Shown: positions 1-9,649, counted from the stretch's first letter. The stretch is DNA of 64,000 bases from Fidelibacterota bacterium (GCA_016845065.1 JAERTG010000082.1:152706-216705), one strand, 5' to 3'. The notes: generated by a model from the sequence alone, not told the origin. A program made the numbers and translations.

Positions 1-414
1 TTTTCTGCGCTTACTCTGCTTGAGCGGACTCACTTTAGTCCTGTTCTGTAGGATCGTGCGCACTATCGATTCAGAGTTATTTCACGGAATCGATTAAATT
101 CTTTTACCAATTCTGGTTTTAGCAGTCTTATGAGCTGCTATTAATTCAGGTGCATCTATAGATGTTCACCTGTTTTGCAGTCGTAAAAAGCGTTTCCCTT
201 GCTTGGATTATTTTTTATGTAAGCGGAAACGTTGTGACCTGACAGTAATCCTTCAATAAACAGATTTTAGAATATCCCACCGATCTAGACCTCAATGTTT
301 TTAGGCTGCCGGGGTTGCCTCATAAAGACAAACGTGGATAAACCGCTATACAGACGGGAAGTGTGGATCTGCTCAGATTCTTTTTACAACGGTACTCACC
401 GATCGGTTAACCAA
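1..414. other. Gene-free left edge with inverted repeats
   Basis: No open frame of useful length is seen. The stretch lies downstream of the minus-strand radical SAM gene. It holds three inverted repeats: ggact/agtcc at 26-41; a longer dyad at 147-172 (caggtg, then the palindrome catctatagatg, then cacctg) followed by four T, which resembles a weak plus-strand terminator; and an imperfect dyad at 191-231 (cgtttcc...gctt against aagcggaaacg). Bases 114-133 recur exactly at 50373-50392. No tRNA or riboswitch fold is recognisable. Confidence 0.6.
114..133 (+). repeat. 20-bp repeat, copy 1
   Basis: The sequence tggttttagcagtcttatga is present here and, without a mismatch, at 50373-50392. Both copies lie in gene-free DNA and both are followed within about 15 bases by tcaggtg. 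The role is unknown. It could be a dispersed intergenic repeat or part of a shared small RNA or binding site. Confidence 0.75.
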
Positions 415-2988
415 TCACGCTGAGAAATTCATGAAAACAGCTTCTCTTTTAACACTGTGTATTGGTAGACTTTCGATCGGAACTTCAAAAAACGCGGGGA
501 GAAACTCATTTAATCGAATTCCTTTCCCGTTTTGGACCAGAGTGACAACCTCGAGGTTATTACCCTTTATTTCAATAGACTGGATATATGATTTAATATC
601 CAGGGATATTACACGCTGTTTTCGCTCGCGTTTAATATACACATTATTTTTCTGTTCAAAGTTTTGTTTCAATTTCTCAAGTGACATTTCCACAGGGATA
701 TCTTCAAGCATAACTTGTTGCTTTATAGCGGCGATCTGACTTGTAACCGACTCAATACGACCCTTGTGCCACTCAACTTCTAGCACAGATACTCCACCTG
801 GTAAATACTTATTCAAATCATCAATTATTGAATCCACCTGATGAAATAGAAGAATATCCATGTACTCCGCATCAGAGGTGTACCCAAGTGGAAGTGCTGG
901 ACCACTGGAGATCTTAGGACGACTATTAAAACCCTGGGAGAAAATTACTGGCAAACCAGCCAGGCTGATTGCTCGCATAAAAGAATTTTGAACATCGAGA
1001 TGCCCCAGATAGCTGGCCATTCCTGCTTTTGAATACTTCAAGCGAGCAGTAAGAACCGGAGTCGTGTTCAACAGTTCAGGTAGTGCTTCTTTTTCTGGAG
1101 CTACATAGGGTTCAGGTTTGACAGTGGATTCTCCCACTGTTCCATCCTTGACAACTCGCATAATTAGTTCATCAAAATCGCAAACTCCACAAGCCAGACA
1201 GCCATCGCGACAATCAATGACAGTGGCTTCCTGGTAGGACTTGCGTTTTTCTCGGCGAAGAAATTTTTTCAAGATACCATTGTCCACCAGATCCCAGGGT
1301 AAAATCTCCTGATCATCACGTGCCTCAAGATATTCCTGATAATTAATTCCAGCAGTTTCAAAGGCTTTCATCCAGCGATCATAGCGGAAGAAATCACCCC
1401 AACTGTCGAAGCGGGCTCCCTCCTGCCAGGCGGCAAAAATGGCTGCAGAAACCTTCCGATCACCCCTAGACAATACACCCTCAACTTCTGAATATTTAGG
1501 ATCGCGATAGGAAGCACGCACATTTTTGTGTTTCAGGTTATCCATAAGGAAATCAATTTTTTCACGAATGACTTCCTTACTGTCCTGTGCTTCCCACTGG
1601 AAGGGTGTTTCTGGTTTAGGAATAAAGGTGGATAAGGTTACGTTGATTTTAATTCTACCATAGGGATTCGCCATTTTACGTACTTCATTGATGAGATCCA
1701 CAATGCCCTGTAAATCTGCTTGAGTTTCCGTAGGTAAGCCGAGCATGAAGTAAAACTTGAGTGTTTTCCAGCCACCATCGAGTGCAATTTGCACTGATGA
1801 ATATAAATCCTCATCACTAATCAGTTTGTTAATGACTCGACGCATTCGCCAGGTACCAGCCTCAGGGGCAAATGTGAGCCCTGATTTACGTTCCTCAGAG
1901 GCGATTGCGGCAATCTCCTTCGTGAATGAATCGAGACGCATTGATGGGAAAGAAACCGAAACTCTATTTTCCCGGAGGTAAGGTTTCATCCCTTCGACCA
2001 CGTCACTGAGACCCGTGTAATCACTTGTAGAAAGCGAAAGCAGGGACATGTTCTTTTGACCGGTATTGGCCAGGGTGGTTTTTGCTGTTTCAATAAGTTC
2101 TTCTGGCTTGCGCTCCCGAATTGGCCGATAAACCATACCAGCGTGACAGAATCGGCAACCCTGAGTACAGCCCCGCATAACTTCAACTGCAAATCGGTCC
2201 TGGGCTGTTTCCACAATGGGTACAACAGGTTTCGTTGGATAGTTAGAGGCTTCCAATACTGGAATTTTAGCACTCTTTACGCGGTCAGGTGCTCTTTCAA
2301 AGTTTTTAGTAATCGCAACTAACTTGCCATCACTATCTGATTCGAAATCATAAAAAGCGGGAACATATACCCCCTCCGGCATGGTTGCCAGATCTTCTAA
2401 AATCTCCCGTCTTGATCGCCCGGCCCGACGACCTTCACCAATGCGGCGAACCAGATCAACCACCTGCTCCTCTGCATCACCGATAAACACTAGATCGAAA
2501 AAATCTGCCACAGGTTCTGGATTGTAGGCATTTGTTCCACCAGCAATCACAAAGGGATCATCATCACTTCTATCTTTCGTCCAGATCGGTATGTCAGCCA
2601 GATCCAGCATGGTCAGGATGTTGGTATACAGGAGATCATAGGGTAGCGAAAATCCTACTATATCAAAATCCCTTAAATGATGTTTGGATTCTAGACTGTG
2701 CATGGGCAGACCATGCTCACGCATGAGTGCTTCCATATCAGGCCAGGGGGCATAGACCCTCTCAGCAGCAATATCTGCTTCTCGATTCAAAATGTGATAT
2801 AAAATTTGGAAGCCATTATATGGCATCGCAGTATCATATACATCAGGAAAAGCCAGAGCAATGCTAGCCTGGATTGTGTCCCAGTCTTTGGTGATTATGT
2901 TATGTTCGTTCCCCAGATATCTTCCGGGTTTAGATACTTTTGAGAGTATCCGCGTGTGTAAAATATGTTCTATATCTTTGGGTTGCAC
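415..2988 (-). CDS. TIGR03960-type radical SAM protein fused to DUF2344
   Basis: An 857-residue protein starting at a GTG codon with an AGGA ribosome-binding site about 8 bases upstream. The N-terminal half resembles the B12-binding-like module found in many radical SAM enzymes. The radical SAM centre is near residues 272-281, with CTQGCRFC giving the CxxxCxxC ligands of a 4Fe-4S cluster. A second cysteine group, CRDGCLACGVC, lies near residue 590 and is usual at the junction in this family. The C-terminal part from about residue 660 is the DUF2344 (TIGR03936) domain, which in some bacteria is a separate protein encoded near ribosomal protein genes. The reaction is not established. The gene is divergent from the DUF2007 gene, and nothing suggests truncation. 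Confidence 0.85.
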   Translation of the reverse strand: MQPKDIEHILHTRILSKVSKPGRYLGNEHNIITKDWDTIQASIALAFPDVYDTAMPYNGFQILYHILNREADIAAERVYAPWPDMEALMREHGLPMHSLESKHHLRDFDIVGFSLPYDLLYTNILTMLDLADIPIWTKDRSDDDPFVIAGGTNAYNPEPVADFFDLVFIGDAEEQVVDLVRRIGEGRRAGRSRREILEDLATMPEGVYVPAFYDFESDSDGKLVAITKNFERAPDRVKSAKIPVLEASNYPTKPVVPIVETAQDRFAVEVMRGCTQGCRFCHAGMVYRPIRERKPEELIETAKTTLANTGQKNMSLLSLSTSDYTGLSDVVEGMKPYLRENRVSVSFPSMRLDSFTKEIAAIASEERKSGLTFAPEAGTWRMRRVINKLISDEDLYSSVQIALDGGWKTLKFYFMLGLPTETQADLQGIVDLINEVRKMANPYGRIKINVTLSTFIPKPETPFQWEAQDSKEVIREKIDFLMDNLKHKNVRASYRDPKYSEVEGVLSRGDRKVSAAIFAAWQEGARFDSWGDFFRYDRWMKAFETAGINYQEYLEARDDQEILPWDLVDNGILKKFLRREKRKSYQEATVIDCRDGCLACGVCDFDELIMRVVKDGTVGESTVKPEPYVAPEKEALPELLNTTPVLTARLKYSKAGMASYLGHLDVQNSFMRAISLAGLPVIFSQGFNSRPKISSGPALPLGYTSDAEYMDILLFHQVDSIIDDLNKYLPGGVSVLEVEWHKGRIESVTSQIAAIKQQVMLEDIPVEMSLEKLKQNFEQKNNVYIKRERKQRVISLDIKSYIQSIEIKGNNLEVVTLVQNGKGIRLNEFLPAFFEVPIESLPIHSVKREAVFMNFSA

Positions 2989-3251
2989 CCCAATAATCCT
3001 TTCATCAGCCCCCAGTACAAGCAGCTTTTATGTCGGAATCGGTGAAGGGTTCCCAGCTTGACCAAGACATTCACCTCATAAAATTTGCTCTTTTAGCCCA
3101 CGATTATAAGAGTGTTTTATTAAGAAACCATCTTTTCATGATTCATCGATGTATATACAATTCTCATTTTTACTCTGTGGATACTGGTATTATAAGGATT
3201 TCAGATTTTTTAAAGTTAAGTTTAGACATCAACTATAAGTGGGAGGTATCA

Positions 3252-3506
3252 ATGAACACAAGTGAAGAAAAAGCCTGGGTCAAATTGCGAACTGTTGAAG
3301 GTGATATTACTGCTGAAATGCTCTGTGGTGCCTTGAAAAATGCCGATATCCCCTGTGAAATTAAACGTAGTATGCTGGCCTCCGGGTTGGGGGCTCATTC
3401 TGTTTCCCTGGCAGGAAATCAGGCTACTCTTATGGTCCCAGAAGAGAGTCTCGAAGCCGCTGAGGCTGTTTTAGAAGCCATTGATTTTGAACCTCAAGGT
3501 GAATAG
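3252..3506 (+). CDS. DUF2007-family small protein
   Basis: An 84-residue acidic protein with the compact alpha/beta layout of DUF2007 ('putative signal transducing protein'). It starts AWVKLRTVEGDITAEMLCGAL, then ADIPCEI, then a VPEESLEAAEAVLEAI helix. I chose the ATG at 3252 because GGAGG sits 5-10 bases upstream. A longer frame begins at 3030 but its first 74 residues lack protein-like character and any RBS. Family members are thought to bind small ligands or partners; no biochemical role is known. It is upstream of hisS with 131 bases between, so cotranscription is uncertain. Confidence 0.7.
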   Translation: MNTSEEKAWVKLRTVEGDITAEMLCGALKNADIPCEIKRSMLASGLGAHSVSLAGNQATLMVPEESLEAAEAVLEAIDFEPQGE

Positions 3507-3573
3507 AAAAGACTACCCGTTTTAATTATTTTTCACTCCGCATAGAAGGGATTCAGGTCTAGAATTATTATCC

Positions 3574-3594
3574 ATAGAGATGACTCATCTCTAT
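3574..3594. repeat. Perfect 9-bp inverted repeat upstream of hisS
   Basis: The dyad atagagatg / act / catctctat has no mismatch and a 3-base loop. It ends 43 bases before the chosen hisS start and has no T-run, so it is not an intrinsic terminator. It could be an operator or a leader hairpin. Confidence 0.55.
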
Positions 3595-3637
3595 ATTGCA
3601 CCGACATGAAAACCAAGTAAAAGATGAAAGCCGCATC

Positions 3638-4903
3638 ATGCCTCAAAAAGTTCAACGCGTAAAAGGTGTAAATGATATACTACCTCAGGAAGCAAAGCAA
3701 TGGCAGGCTTTGGAGCATGTCGTCAAGCAAGTAATGGATCGCTTTGCCTTTGGTGAGATTCGACCCCCCATTTTTGAAAAGACTGAATTATTTGCACGTG
3801 GTGTTGGTGAGGACACGGACATCGTCTCAAAGGAGATGTATTCCTTTTCAGATATGAGCAAATCTTCCCTGACATTAAGACCTGAACTGACTGCAGGAGT
3901 CGTTCGCAGCTATATTCAGAATAATCTCCAGCAAATTTCCCCTGTTCAAAAACTTTGGTATGAGGGACCCATGTTTCGCCAGGAGCGGCCACAAAAAGGA
4001 CGTTATCGTCAATTCTGGCAATTTGGAGCAGAAGCAATTGGCTCGCCCAACCCAGAGCAGGATGCAGAAATGATAGCACTGTTTTATGCCATCCTCAAGG
4101 AATTGGGTGTTGAAAAATCTGTAACACTAAAAATCAATAGTGTCGGCGATAGTGAAAGTCGAGCAAATTATCGCAGCTCGCTGCAAGAATATTTAAGACC
4201 ACAACTCAGTTCGCTTTCAGAGACCAGCCAAAGGCGTTTCGAATCAAATCCACTGCGGATTCTGGATAGTAAGGCACCGAATGACATAGAACTCGTGCAA
4301 GATGCTCCAAAAATTCGTGAGTGTCTCAATGAGGTCTCTGCAACTCATTATGCAGAAGTTCTGAAGATGTTAGAGGTCATGGAAATTCCATATGTTCAGG
4401 ACGATTTACTGGTTCGTGGTCTAGATTATTATACCCACACCATTTTTGAATTTACCAGTGATGCATTGGGTGCCCAGGATGCTATTTGCGGCGGGGGTCG
4501 TTATAATGACCTGGTGAAGGATCTGGGAGGACAAGATGTACCTGCCATCGGTTGGGCTTCTGGAATTGAGAGACTTCTTCTGGTTGTAGAAGCATTGCAA
4601 CCATTGATGGCTGAGTCCGGGCTAGACCTTTTCCTAGTCGTCCAAGGAGAGGAATTGAGGGTAAAGGCTCCCAAACTTATTAATGACTGGCGAAAAGCCG
4701 GACTAAACTGTGATATGGATACACTTCGCAGAAGTATGAAGGCCCAAATGCGTGAAGCGAACAGGCAGAAAGCCCGTTATGTGGCCATCTTGGGCGAGGA
4801 GGAGTATGATCAGGGCGTTGTCCAGCTTAAAAATTTTAGTACAGGTGATCAGGAGGTTGTCCTGTTTGAGAAGGTCGTTGATATCATCGATGAAAAATTG
4901 TAG
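3638..4903 (+). CDS. hisS: Histidyl-tRNA synthetase
   Basis: This class II aminoacyl-tRNA synthetase charges tRNA-His in the cytoplasm. The reading frame extends upstream to a TTG at 3596, but alignment with the family supports the ATG at 3638 (PQKVQRVKGVNDILP), giving 421 residues, close to the usual 420-430. Visible are motif 2 (GPMFRQERPQKGRYRQF), the histidine-binding segment LVRGLDYYTHTIFEF, motif 3 (GGGRYNDLV...GWASGIERLLL), and a C-terminal anticodon-binding domain. A perfect hairpin lies just upstream, and the SpoU methyltransferase gene follows 121 bases downstream. No T-box-like leader is visible. Confidence 0.96.
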   Translation: MPQKVQRVKGVNDILPQEAKQWQALEHVVKQVMDRFAFGEIRPPIFEKTELFARGVGEDTDIVSKEMYSFSDMSKSSLTLRPELTAGVVRSYIQNNLQQISPVQKLWYEGPMFRQERPQKGRYRQFWQFGAEAIGSPNPEQDAEMIALFYAILKELGVEKSVTLKINSVGDSESRANYRSSLQEYLRPQLSSLSETSQRRFESNPLRILDSKAPNDIELVQDAPKIRECLNEVSATHYAEVLKMLEVMEIPYVQDDLLVRGLDYYTHTIFEFTSDALGAQDAICGGGRYNDLVKDLGGQDVPAIGWASGIERLLLVVEALQPLMAESGLDLFLVVQGEELRVKAPKLINDWRKAGLNCDMDTLRRSMKAQMREANRQKARYVAILGEEEYDQGVVQLKNFSTGDQEVVLFEKVVDIIDEKL

Positions 4904-5024
4904 TCAGTCATTGATAGAAGTGAAACGAAGAAGCAATCTCCGGATCGAGTTCACCTCTTGTATTCAGCTCTCTATTCTGAAATACTCACGAAGACCAACT
5001 TTCAATTGATGAGCTGATTTTTCC

Positions 5025-5789
5025 ATGCAAAACCTCCCTTCCCCCCTCACAAACGCCCAAACTTCCAGCTATCGAGCGCTTAAACGATCAAAGTTTCGTA
5101 GACAAGAGGGTCTTTTTCTCCTTGAGGGGACACGACTATGTGGGGATGCGTTTAAATCCAATCTTGATATCATTGCTTGCATCACATCAAAAAGTTTTGA
5201 TAAGTATGCTATTCCAGTCGACGTGAAGCACTTTGAAGCAACCCCTGTTCAAATTGAGCAAATATCAGACAGCAAAAACCCCCAGGGTATCATCTGCGTG
5301 GCTCGTATTCCCGAAGTCCACAAAAAACTGGATAAAGAAAACATACAAATTCTCATTGTCCTGGATCGTCTTTCTGATCCCGGTAATATGGGCACCATCT
5401 TCAGGTCTGCGCTTTGGTTTGGTGTTCAGGATATTCTGTTGGGACCAGGTTGTGTAGACCCATACAGCCCAAAAGTCGTTCGTGGAAGCATGGGAGCCAT
5501 TGGCACTCTGAATTTGCATGCTTCCACGGATTTATATAAAAGTGCTGAGGATTGGGTGACCAGGGGGGGAGAAGTAGCCGCTTTGCATATGCAGGGCATC
5601 ACCTTACATTCCTTCAAGCAATCAAAACCCCTTTTCCTGATTGTGGGTTCCGAGGCACATGGAGTTGATGAGAAATTACTTAAATTATCCACACAACTTT
5701 CCATCGAGAAACCAGGTGCTGGGGAATCACTTAACGCAGCCATGGCTACGGGTATTGCATTATTTGAGCTGAGCAAACCGTCACAGTAA
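5025..5789 (+). CDS. SpoU/TrmH-family RNA 2'-O-methyltransferase
   Basis: A 254-residue SPOUT methyltransferase, predicted to 2'-O-methylate rRNA or tRNA using S-adenosylmethionine. The N-terminal region (about residues 20-100, FLLEGTRLCGDAF) matches the SpoU substrate-binding domain. The catalytic domain shows motif 1 with N121 and R127 (DPGNMGTIFRSA), motif 2 (DPYSPKVVRGSMGA), GSEAHG at 208-213, and motif 3 (SLNAAMATGIALFEL), which forms the trefoil knot. The substrate (RlmB-like 23S G2251 or another site) cannot be assigned from sequence. Confidence 0.9.
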   Translation: MQNLPSPLTNAQTSSYRALKRSKFRRQEGLFLLEGTRLCGDAFKSNLDIIACITSKSFDKYAIPVDVKHFEATPVQIEQISDSKNPQGIICVARIPEVHKKLDKENIQILIVLDRLSDPGNMGTIFRSALWFGVQDILLGPGCVDPYSPKVVRGSMGAIGTLNLHASTDLYKSAEDWVTRGGEVAALHMQGITLHSFKQSKPLFLIVGSEAHGVDEKLLKLSTQLSIEKPGAGESLNAAMATGIALFELSKPSQ

Positions 5790-5799
5790 GCCTATCTGA

Positions 5800-5994
5800 A
5801 CAGATAAGCTTCCAGGAACATCGTCTTGGTATCAGACTTCAATCCATATATATTGGCTGGCCTTGCCCGAATGGGTGAGGGAAAGTATTGAAATTTACAG
5901 AGATGTAGCCGGCGGGAAACATACACCCACTCAACTAGCTGAACCGGCTCAATTAGATTATAAAATTGACCGTGTTGCCTACACGATTGAATGA
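5800..5994 (+). other. Possible short or relic reading frame coupled to the DUF2723 gene
   Basis: Between the SpoU and DUF2723 genes, one plus-strand frame is open from 5800 and stops at the TGA of an ATGA overlap with the ATG at 5991. Its last 40 or so residues (for example PEWVRESIEIYRDVAGG, then LDYKIDRVAYTIE) have protein-like composition, but only TTG/GTG starts exist (5863, 5875) and no RBS is clear. A second frame across 5810-5890 also reads plausibly (VLVSDFNPYILAGLARMGEGKY), which would fit a decayed gene with a frameshift. This is weak evidence; chance is possible. Confidence 0.2.
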
Positions 5995-8900
5995 AAAAAG
6001 GATCAACAATGGATTTTCTTAAACCTCGTGACATGGTGAAAACTCTCATGGCGCTTTTTGTGCTGGTATTCACCTTTCTGATTTACCTGGACACCATGGC
6101 GCCGACGGTTTCATTCTGGGATTGTGGTGAATTTATTGCCGTATCACACACACTGAGTGTTCCCCACCCTCCTGGCTCACCACTCTATCTCTTACTTGGT
6201 CGCGTCATTTCGATGCTTCCTATTACTGGTGGCGCTGCCTTAGATCCTGTATTAAATGAACCTCAGTTTCACAATATCGCATATCGGATCAATCTTTTGT
6301 CACCGCTTGCCACGGCTTTTGCAAATATGTTTCTCTTCCTCATTATCTCACGTCTGGTCGTAGAATGGCGTGGTAAGGTCAAAAATGCTGCCGACAAGTG
6401 GATCGCCTACGGCGGTGCATTGGTAGGATCACTAAGTATTGCATTTTCAGATAGCCATTGGTTTAATGCTGTGGAAGCTGAAGTCTATTCCATGAGTATC
6501 TTTTTTACTGCGATTGTTGTCTGGCTGATTCTCAAATGGTCTGAAAAAGTTGATGAGGGCGGCGCTGGTTCCCGCTACATTCTGATTATTTCATATATGA
6601 TGGGATTGGCTATTTCTGTTCATATGCTCAACCTGCTTACCATTCCCTTTATAGCACTTATTATGTATATGAAACTTAATCCCAAAGATGATGGTGTTGA
6701 GATGATGGTGCATGTTCTGGCAGTAGTAGGAATAATGGCCGTCGCACTGCTTATTGGTATTGAAATGGCCTTGCCTGATACTTCCCTGGAGTATATGCGT
6801 CTTTCCTCAAGTGATTTAAGCTCTAAGCTCATGGTTCTCGGAATAATTTTTAGCATTATCACAGGTGGTGGACTCTGGGGACTTTCCCAGGCTTTTAAGG
6901 ATGAGCGACGGAGACGTTTCTGGAAACAAGTATTGCTCATGGGCGCTGCAGGTGCATCCTATCTTATTATTTATCTCGGAATTATTAAGGGGATGCCCAA
7001 GCTAGCCAATATCATGGGTGGCATTATGAATACAGACAATGCTGTATCAGCGATTGGAGCCACATTCACTGTCAGCATTCTCATCCTTATGACCCTGATC
7101 TTTTTTGCTCCATCAATCTATCGGTCACGTGCTACCGAGATAAGACTTTCAGTTATGGCTTTGCTCATGGTGTTGGTGGGATTCACATCGTATGAAACCA
7201 TCTTCATTCGTTCAGCTCAAAATCCAAACATTGATGAGAATGACCCAGAAACTGTATCCCGTGCTGTCTCCTATCTTGAACGAGAACAGTATGGTAGCTA
7301 TCCCATGTTTTATCGCGACCGATGGGGCGAAACCCCCCTTAATAGGAATACAGCCACACCAGGACGTGTGGTCAAGGTCAACAGCACTGGTAAAATTGGT
7401 GAGGTGATCTCGGTAAATGGAGACCAGGTTGTTGTGGGTCTGGGAGGCCGTGATATCAACCAGCGCATGAACAATTTGAGCGTCATTACCAATGGATATC
7501 GATCAAACTCTGAATTTTTCTGGCGTTACCAGATAAACCATATGTATATCCGTTATTTTAAATGGCAATTCTGGGGTCGTGAAGGAGACAACTCAGACAT
7601 AACTCAACTCTGGGCCATTCCCTTCCTGTTAGGTCTGGCTGGTCTCGGGCATCATTTTTCCAAAGATTCACGTCGAGCGTTTGCAGTCCTCGCTCTTTTC
7701 ATGTTGACGGGGTTTGCCATTCTTCTTTACCTCAATCAGGATGACCCCCAGCCTCGAGAACGAGACTATTCCTATGTGGGGTCTTTTTACGCCTTCGCTA
7801 TCTGGATTGGCATCGGAGCTGCTGCAGTACTTGAGAAACTGAAAGATTGGCGGAAGGACTCGCCAGTGTTCTTTGGTTCTGCCCTAGCTATTATGCTACT
7901 GGCAGCACCTGCAAACATGCTCAGAGCAAACTATCATACTCATGATCGCACTGGTAACTATGTGGCCTGGGAGTATTCATACAATTTGCTTAACACCTGC
8001 GAACCCAACGCCATCATTTTTACAAATGGTGATAACGATACCTTCCCACTCTGGTACTTACAGGAAGTTGAGGGTATTCGAAAAGATGTACGTGTGGTCA
8101 ACTTGAGTCTTTTAAACACACCTTGGTACATCAAACAGCTGAAACACATGGAACCTAAGGTTTCCATCAGTCTGAGTGATGAGGAAATTGAGAATCAGGG
8201 TCTCTGGAGATGGGAAGAACGGGAAATGACATTGCCTGGTCCAACAAGCTTTGGAGACAATCCGGAGTCTGGATCTCTTGAGAAAGGGTCTGCAGGAATT
8301 ACATGGAACTTGCAGCCGACAATCTCGCGACAGAGAAATCAACAAACAGGCAAACTCATGGGTGGACTCAGAGTACAGGACATTATGATTTTTGACATCA
8401 TGCGCATGAATAAATGGGAGAAACCCATTTACTTTGCTGTTACAGTTTCCCCCAGTAATCAAATTGGTCTGGGCGATTTTTTACGCATGGATGGACAAGC
8501 ATATCAAGTGATGCCCTATAAAGTTGGATTAGGGATTGACGTAGATGTTATGTATGATAAGATCATTGATACTTATCGTTATACTAATCTGGATGATCCA
8601 GAGGTCTATTATCCACCAAATGTTCAACGTCTCCTGCAGAATTATCGCAAAGGTTTTCTCCAACTCGTATACGAATATGGCCTGGAGGGGGAAGAGAACC
8701 GTGAAAAAGCGTTACATGTCCTCCACAAAATGGATGAACTGGTTCCCGATGAAACCATTCCTGTAACCTATATGGATCTCTATCTCCAGATTGCCCAGAT
8801 GTATTACCAACTTGAAGATGACTCCAGTGCCTATCGCTACATGGAAAATGCTTTTGACAATGGTAGAGACGATGTGCCCCTCATGGATCGTATTAAAGTT

Positions 8901-9149
8901 GCCTCGATCTGGAATGATCTCTTTGATGAGACAGCGCAGAGTCTGGATATCCTGCTTCCGCTCAGCATGCAAGAGCCTAATAATGCACAGCTAATCTATG
9001 AAATAGCACGTGCTTATGTGAAGGATGGCAATGCTGCTGATGGTGAAGAATGGGTAACTCGTCTGGCTGCCCTAGCACCAATGGCTAGAGAGACGAAAAC
9101 ACTTCAGGACAAGATTGCTCAGTTGAAGGCAGATTCGACTGATTCATAA
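5991..9149 (+). CDS. DUF2723 multi-pass membrane protein (GT-C-like)
   Basis: A 1052-residue integral membrane protein. The N-terminal DUF2723 domain carries the conserved WDCGEF (residues 43-48) and HPPGSPLY (59-66) motifs in the first periplasmic loop after TM1, which recall the acidic loop of GT-C glycosyltransferases. About a dozen hydrophobic segments follow up to roughly residue 640. Then comes a soluble region with TNGDNDTFPLWYLQ, and the last 150 residues are helical and TPR-like. The family is common in the FCB group and is suspected to take part in protein or envelope glycosylation; that role is inference here. An alternative start is the ATG at 6009. It ends before a strong terminator. 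Confidence 0.85.
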   Translation: MKKGSTMDFLKPRDMVKTLMALFVLVFTFLIYLDTMAPTVSFWDCGEFIAVSHTLSVPHPPGSPLYLLLGRVISMLPITGGAALDPVLNEPQFHNIAYRINLLSPLATAFANMFLFLIISRLVVEWRGKVKNAADKWIAYGGALVGSLSIAFSDSHWFNAVEAEVYSMSIFFTAIVVWLILKWSEKVDEGGAGSRYILIISYMMGLAISVHMLNLLTIPFIALIMYMKLNPKDDGVEMMVHVLAVVGIMAVALLIGIEMALPDTSLEYMRLSSSDLSSKLMVLGIIFSIITGGGLWGLSQAFKDERRRRFWKQVLLMGAAGASYLIIYLGIIKGMPKLANIMGGIMNTDNAVSAIGATFTVSILILMTLIFFAPSIYRSRATEIRLSVMALLMVLVGFTSYETIFIRSAQNPNIDENDPETVSRAVSYLEREQYGSYPMFYRDRWGETPLNRNTATPGRVVKVNSTGKIGEVISVNGDQVVVGLGGRDINQRMNNLSVITNGYRSNSEFFWRYQINHMYIRYFKWQFWGREGDNSDITQLWAIPFLLGLAGLGHHFSKDSRRAFAVLALFMLTGFAILLYLNQDDPQPRERDYSYVGSFYAFAIWIGIGAAAVLEKLKDWRKDSPVFFGSALAIMLLAAPANMLRANYHTHDRTGNYVAWEYSYNLLNTCEPNAIIFTNGDNDTFPLWYLQEVEGIRKDVRVVNLSLLNTPWYIKQLKHMEPKVSISLSDEEIENQGLWRWEEREMTLPGPTSFGDNPESGSLEKGSAGITWNLQPTISRQRNQQTGKLMGGLRVQDIMIFDIMRMNKWEKPIYFAVTVSPSNQIGLGDFLRMDGQAYQVMPYKVGLGIDVDVMYDKIIDTYRYTNLDDPEVYYPPNVQRLLQNYRKGFLQLVYEYGLEGEENREKALHVLHKMDELVPDETIPVTYMDLYLQIAQMYYQLEDDSSAYRYMENAFDNGRDDVPLMDRIKVASIWNDLFDETAQSLDILLPLSMQEPNNAQLIYEIARAYVKDGNAADGEEWVTRLAALAPMARETKTLQDKIAQLKADSTDS

Positions 9150-9178
9150 ATTTTAGACAAGCACTGAAATGAACTCAA

Positions 9179-9207
9179 AGCCCCGGATTGTTTCGGGGCT
9201 TTTTTTT
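9179..9207 (+). terminator. Intrinsic terminator after the DUF2723 gene
   Basis: A 9-bp stem (agccccgga / ttcggggct, one G-T pair) with a 4-base loop at 9179-9200, followed by seven more T. It lies 30 bases after the DUF2723 stop codon. Confidence 0.93.
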
Positions 9208-9286
9208 ATTTAAGCGTAATCTGAGATATTCATGGTTATTTCTCAGGAATCTTCTTTAGATTAAGCACCAACCCCTGGAGACGCCC

Positions 9287-9649
9287 TTGAATAGAAAAAG
9301 TCCGAGCTGTAGTTCCCAAAAAACTGGTCGTCCTTTGATGGAATATGACTCAAAGGCTGAGGCTAATTCTGCTGCAAAACATGCCAATCTGAATTATGCC
9401 GGGAATCACATGGTTCCCTATAAGTGTAATAAATGCGGGTTCTGGCACCTATCGCCTGAAGACAGACAGACACCAAGTCAGACTTGCACAACTTGTCGTG
9501 GTGCTGATGGAGAATTAAAAGCTTCGTATACTAATGAACGTGATGCTCTGAGGAGAGCAGGCCATCTCCGAAAAGAGCAGGGTGTTAAATTAAAGGTGTA
9601 TGAATGCGAACACGGAAATGGTTGGCATTTATCCAAAAATCAGGGTTAG
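9287..9649 (+). CDS. Small zinc-ribbon-like protein with an internal duplication
   Basis: A 120-residue protein starting at TTG 9287, with GGAG about 6 bases upstream. C47-x2-C50 and C67-x2-C70 could form a four-cysteine zinc site. Two homologous halves are visible: a helical segment followed by YKCNKCGFWHLS (residues 45-56) and again YECEHGNGWHLS (105-116). The second half has kept the WHLS ending but lost the CxxC pair. Similar small WHLS proteins occur in bacteria and phages without known function. The gene converges on the alkyltransferase-like gene with a 4-base frame overlap. Confidence 0.65.
   Translation: MNRKSPSCSSQKTGRPLMEYDSKAEANSAAKHANLNYAGNHMVPYKCNKCGFWHLSPEDRQTPSQTCTTCRGADGELKASYTNERDALRRAGHLRKEQGVKLKVYECEHGNGWHLSKNQG

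Noticed and set aside
3507..3637. T-box leader for hisS
   Set aside because: There is a perfect hairpin, but no T-box sequence, specifier loop or terminator/antiterminator pair.
5685..5693. DnaA box and replication origin
   Set aside because: A single TTATCCACA lies inside the SpoU gene with no cluster of boxes and no dnaA or dnaN nearby.
5792..6073. Minus-strand 93-residue frame
   Set aside because: It overlaps the start of the DUF2723 gene, has no RBS and no family-like sequence.
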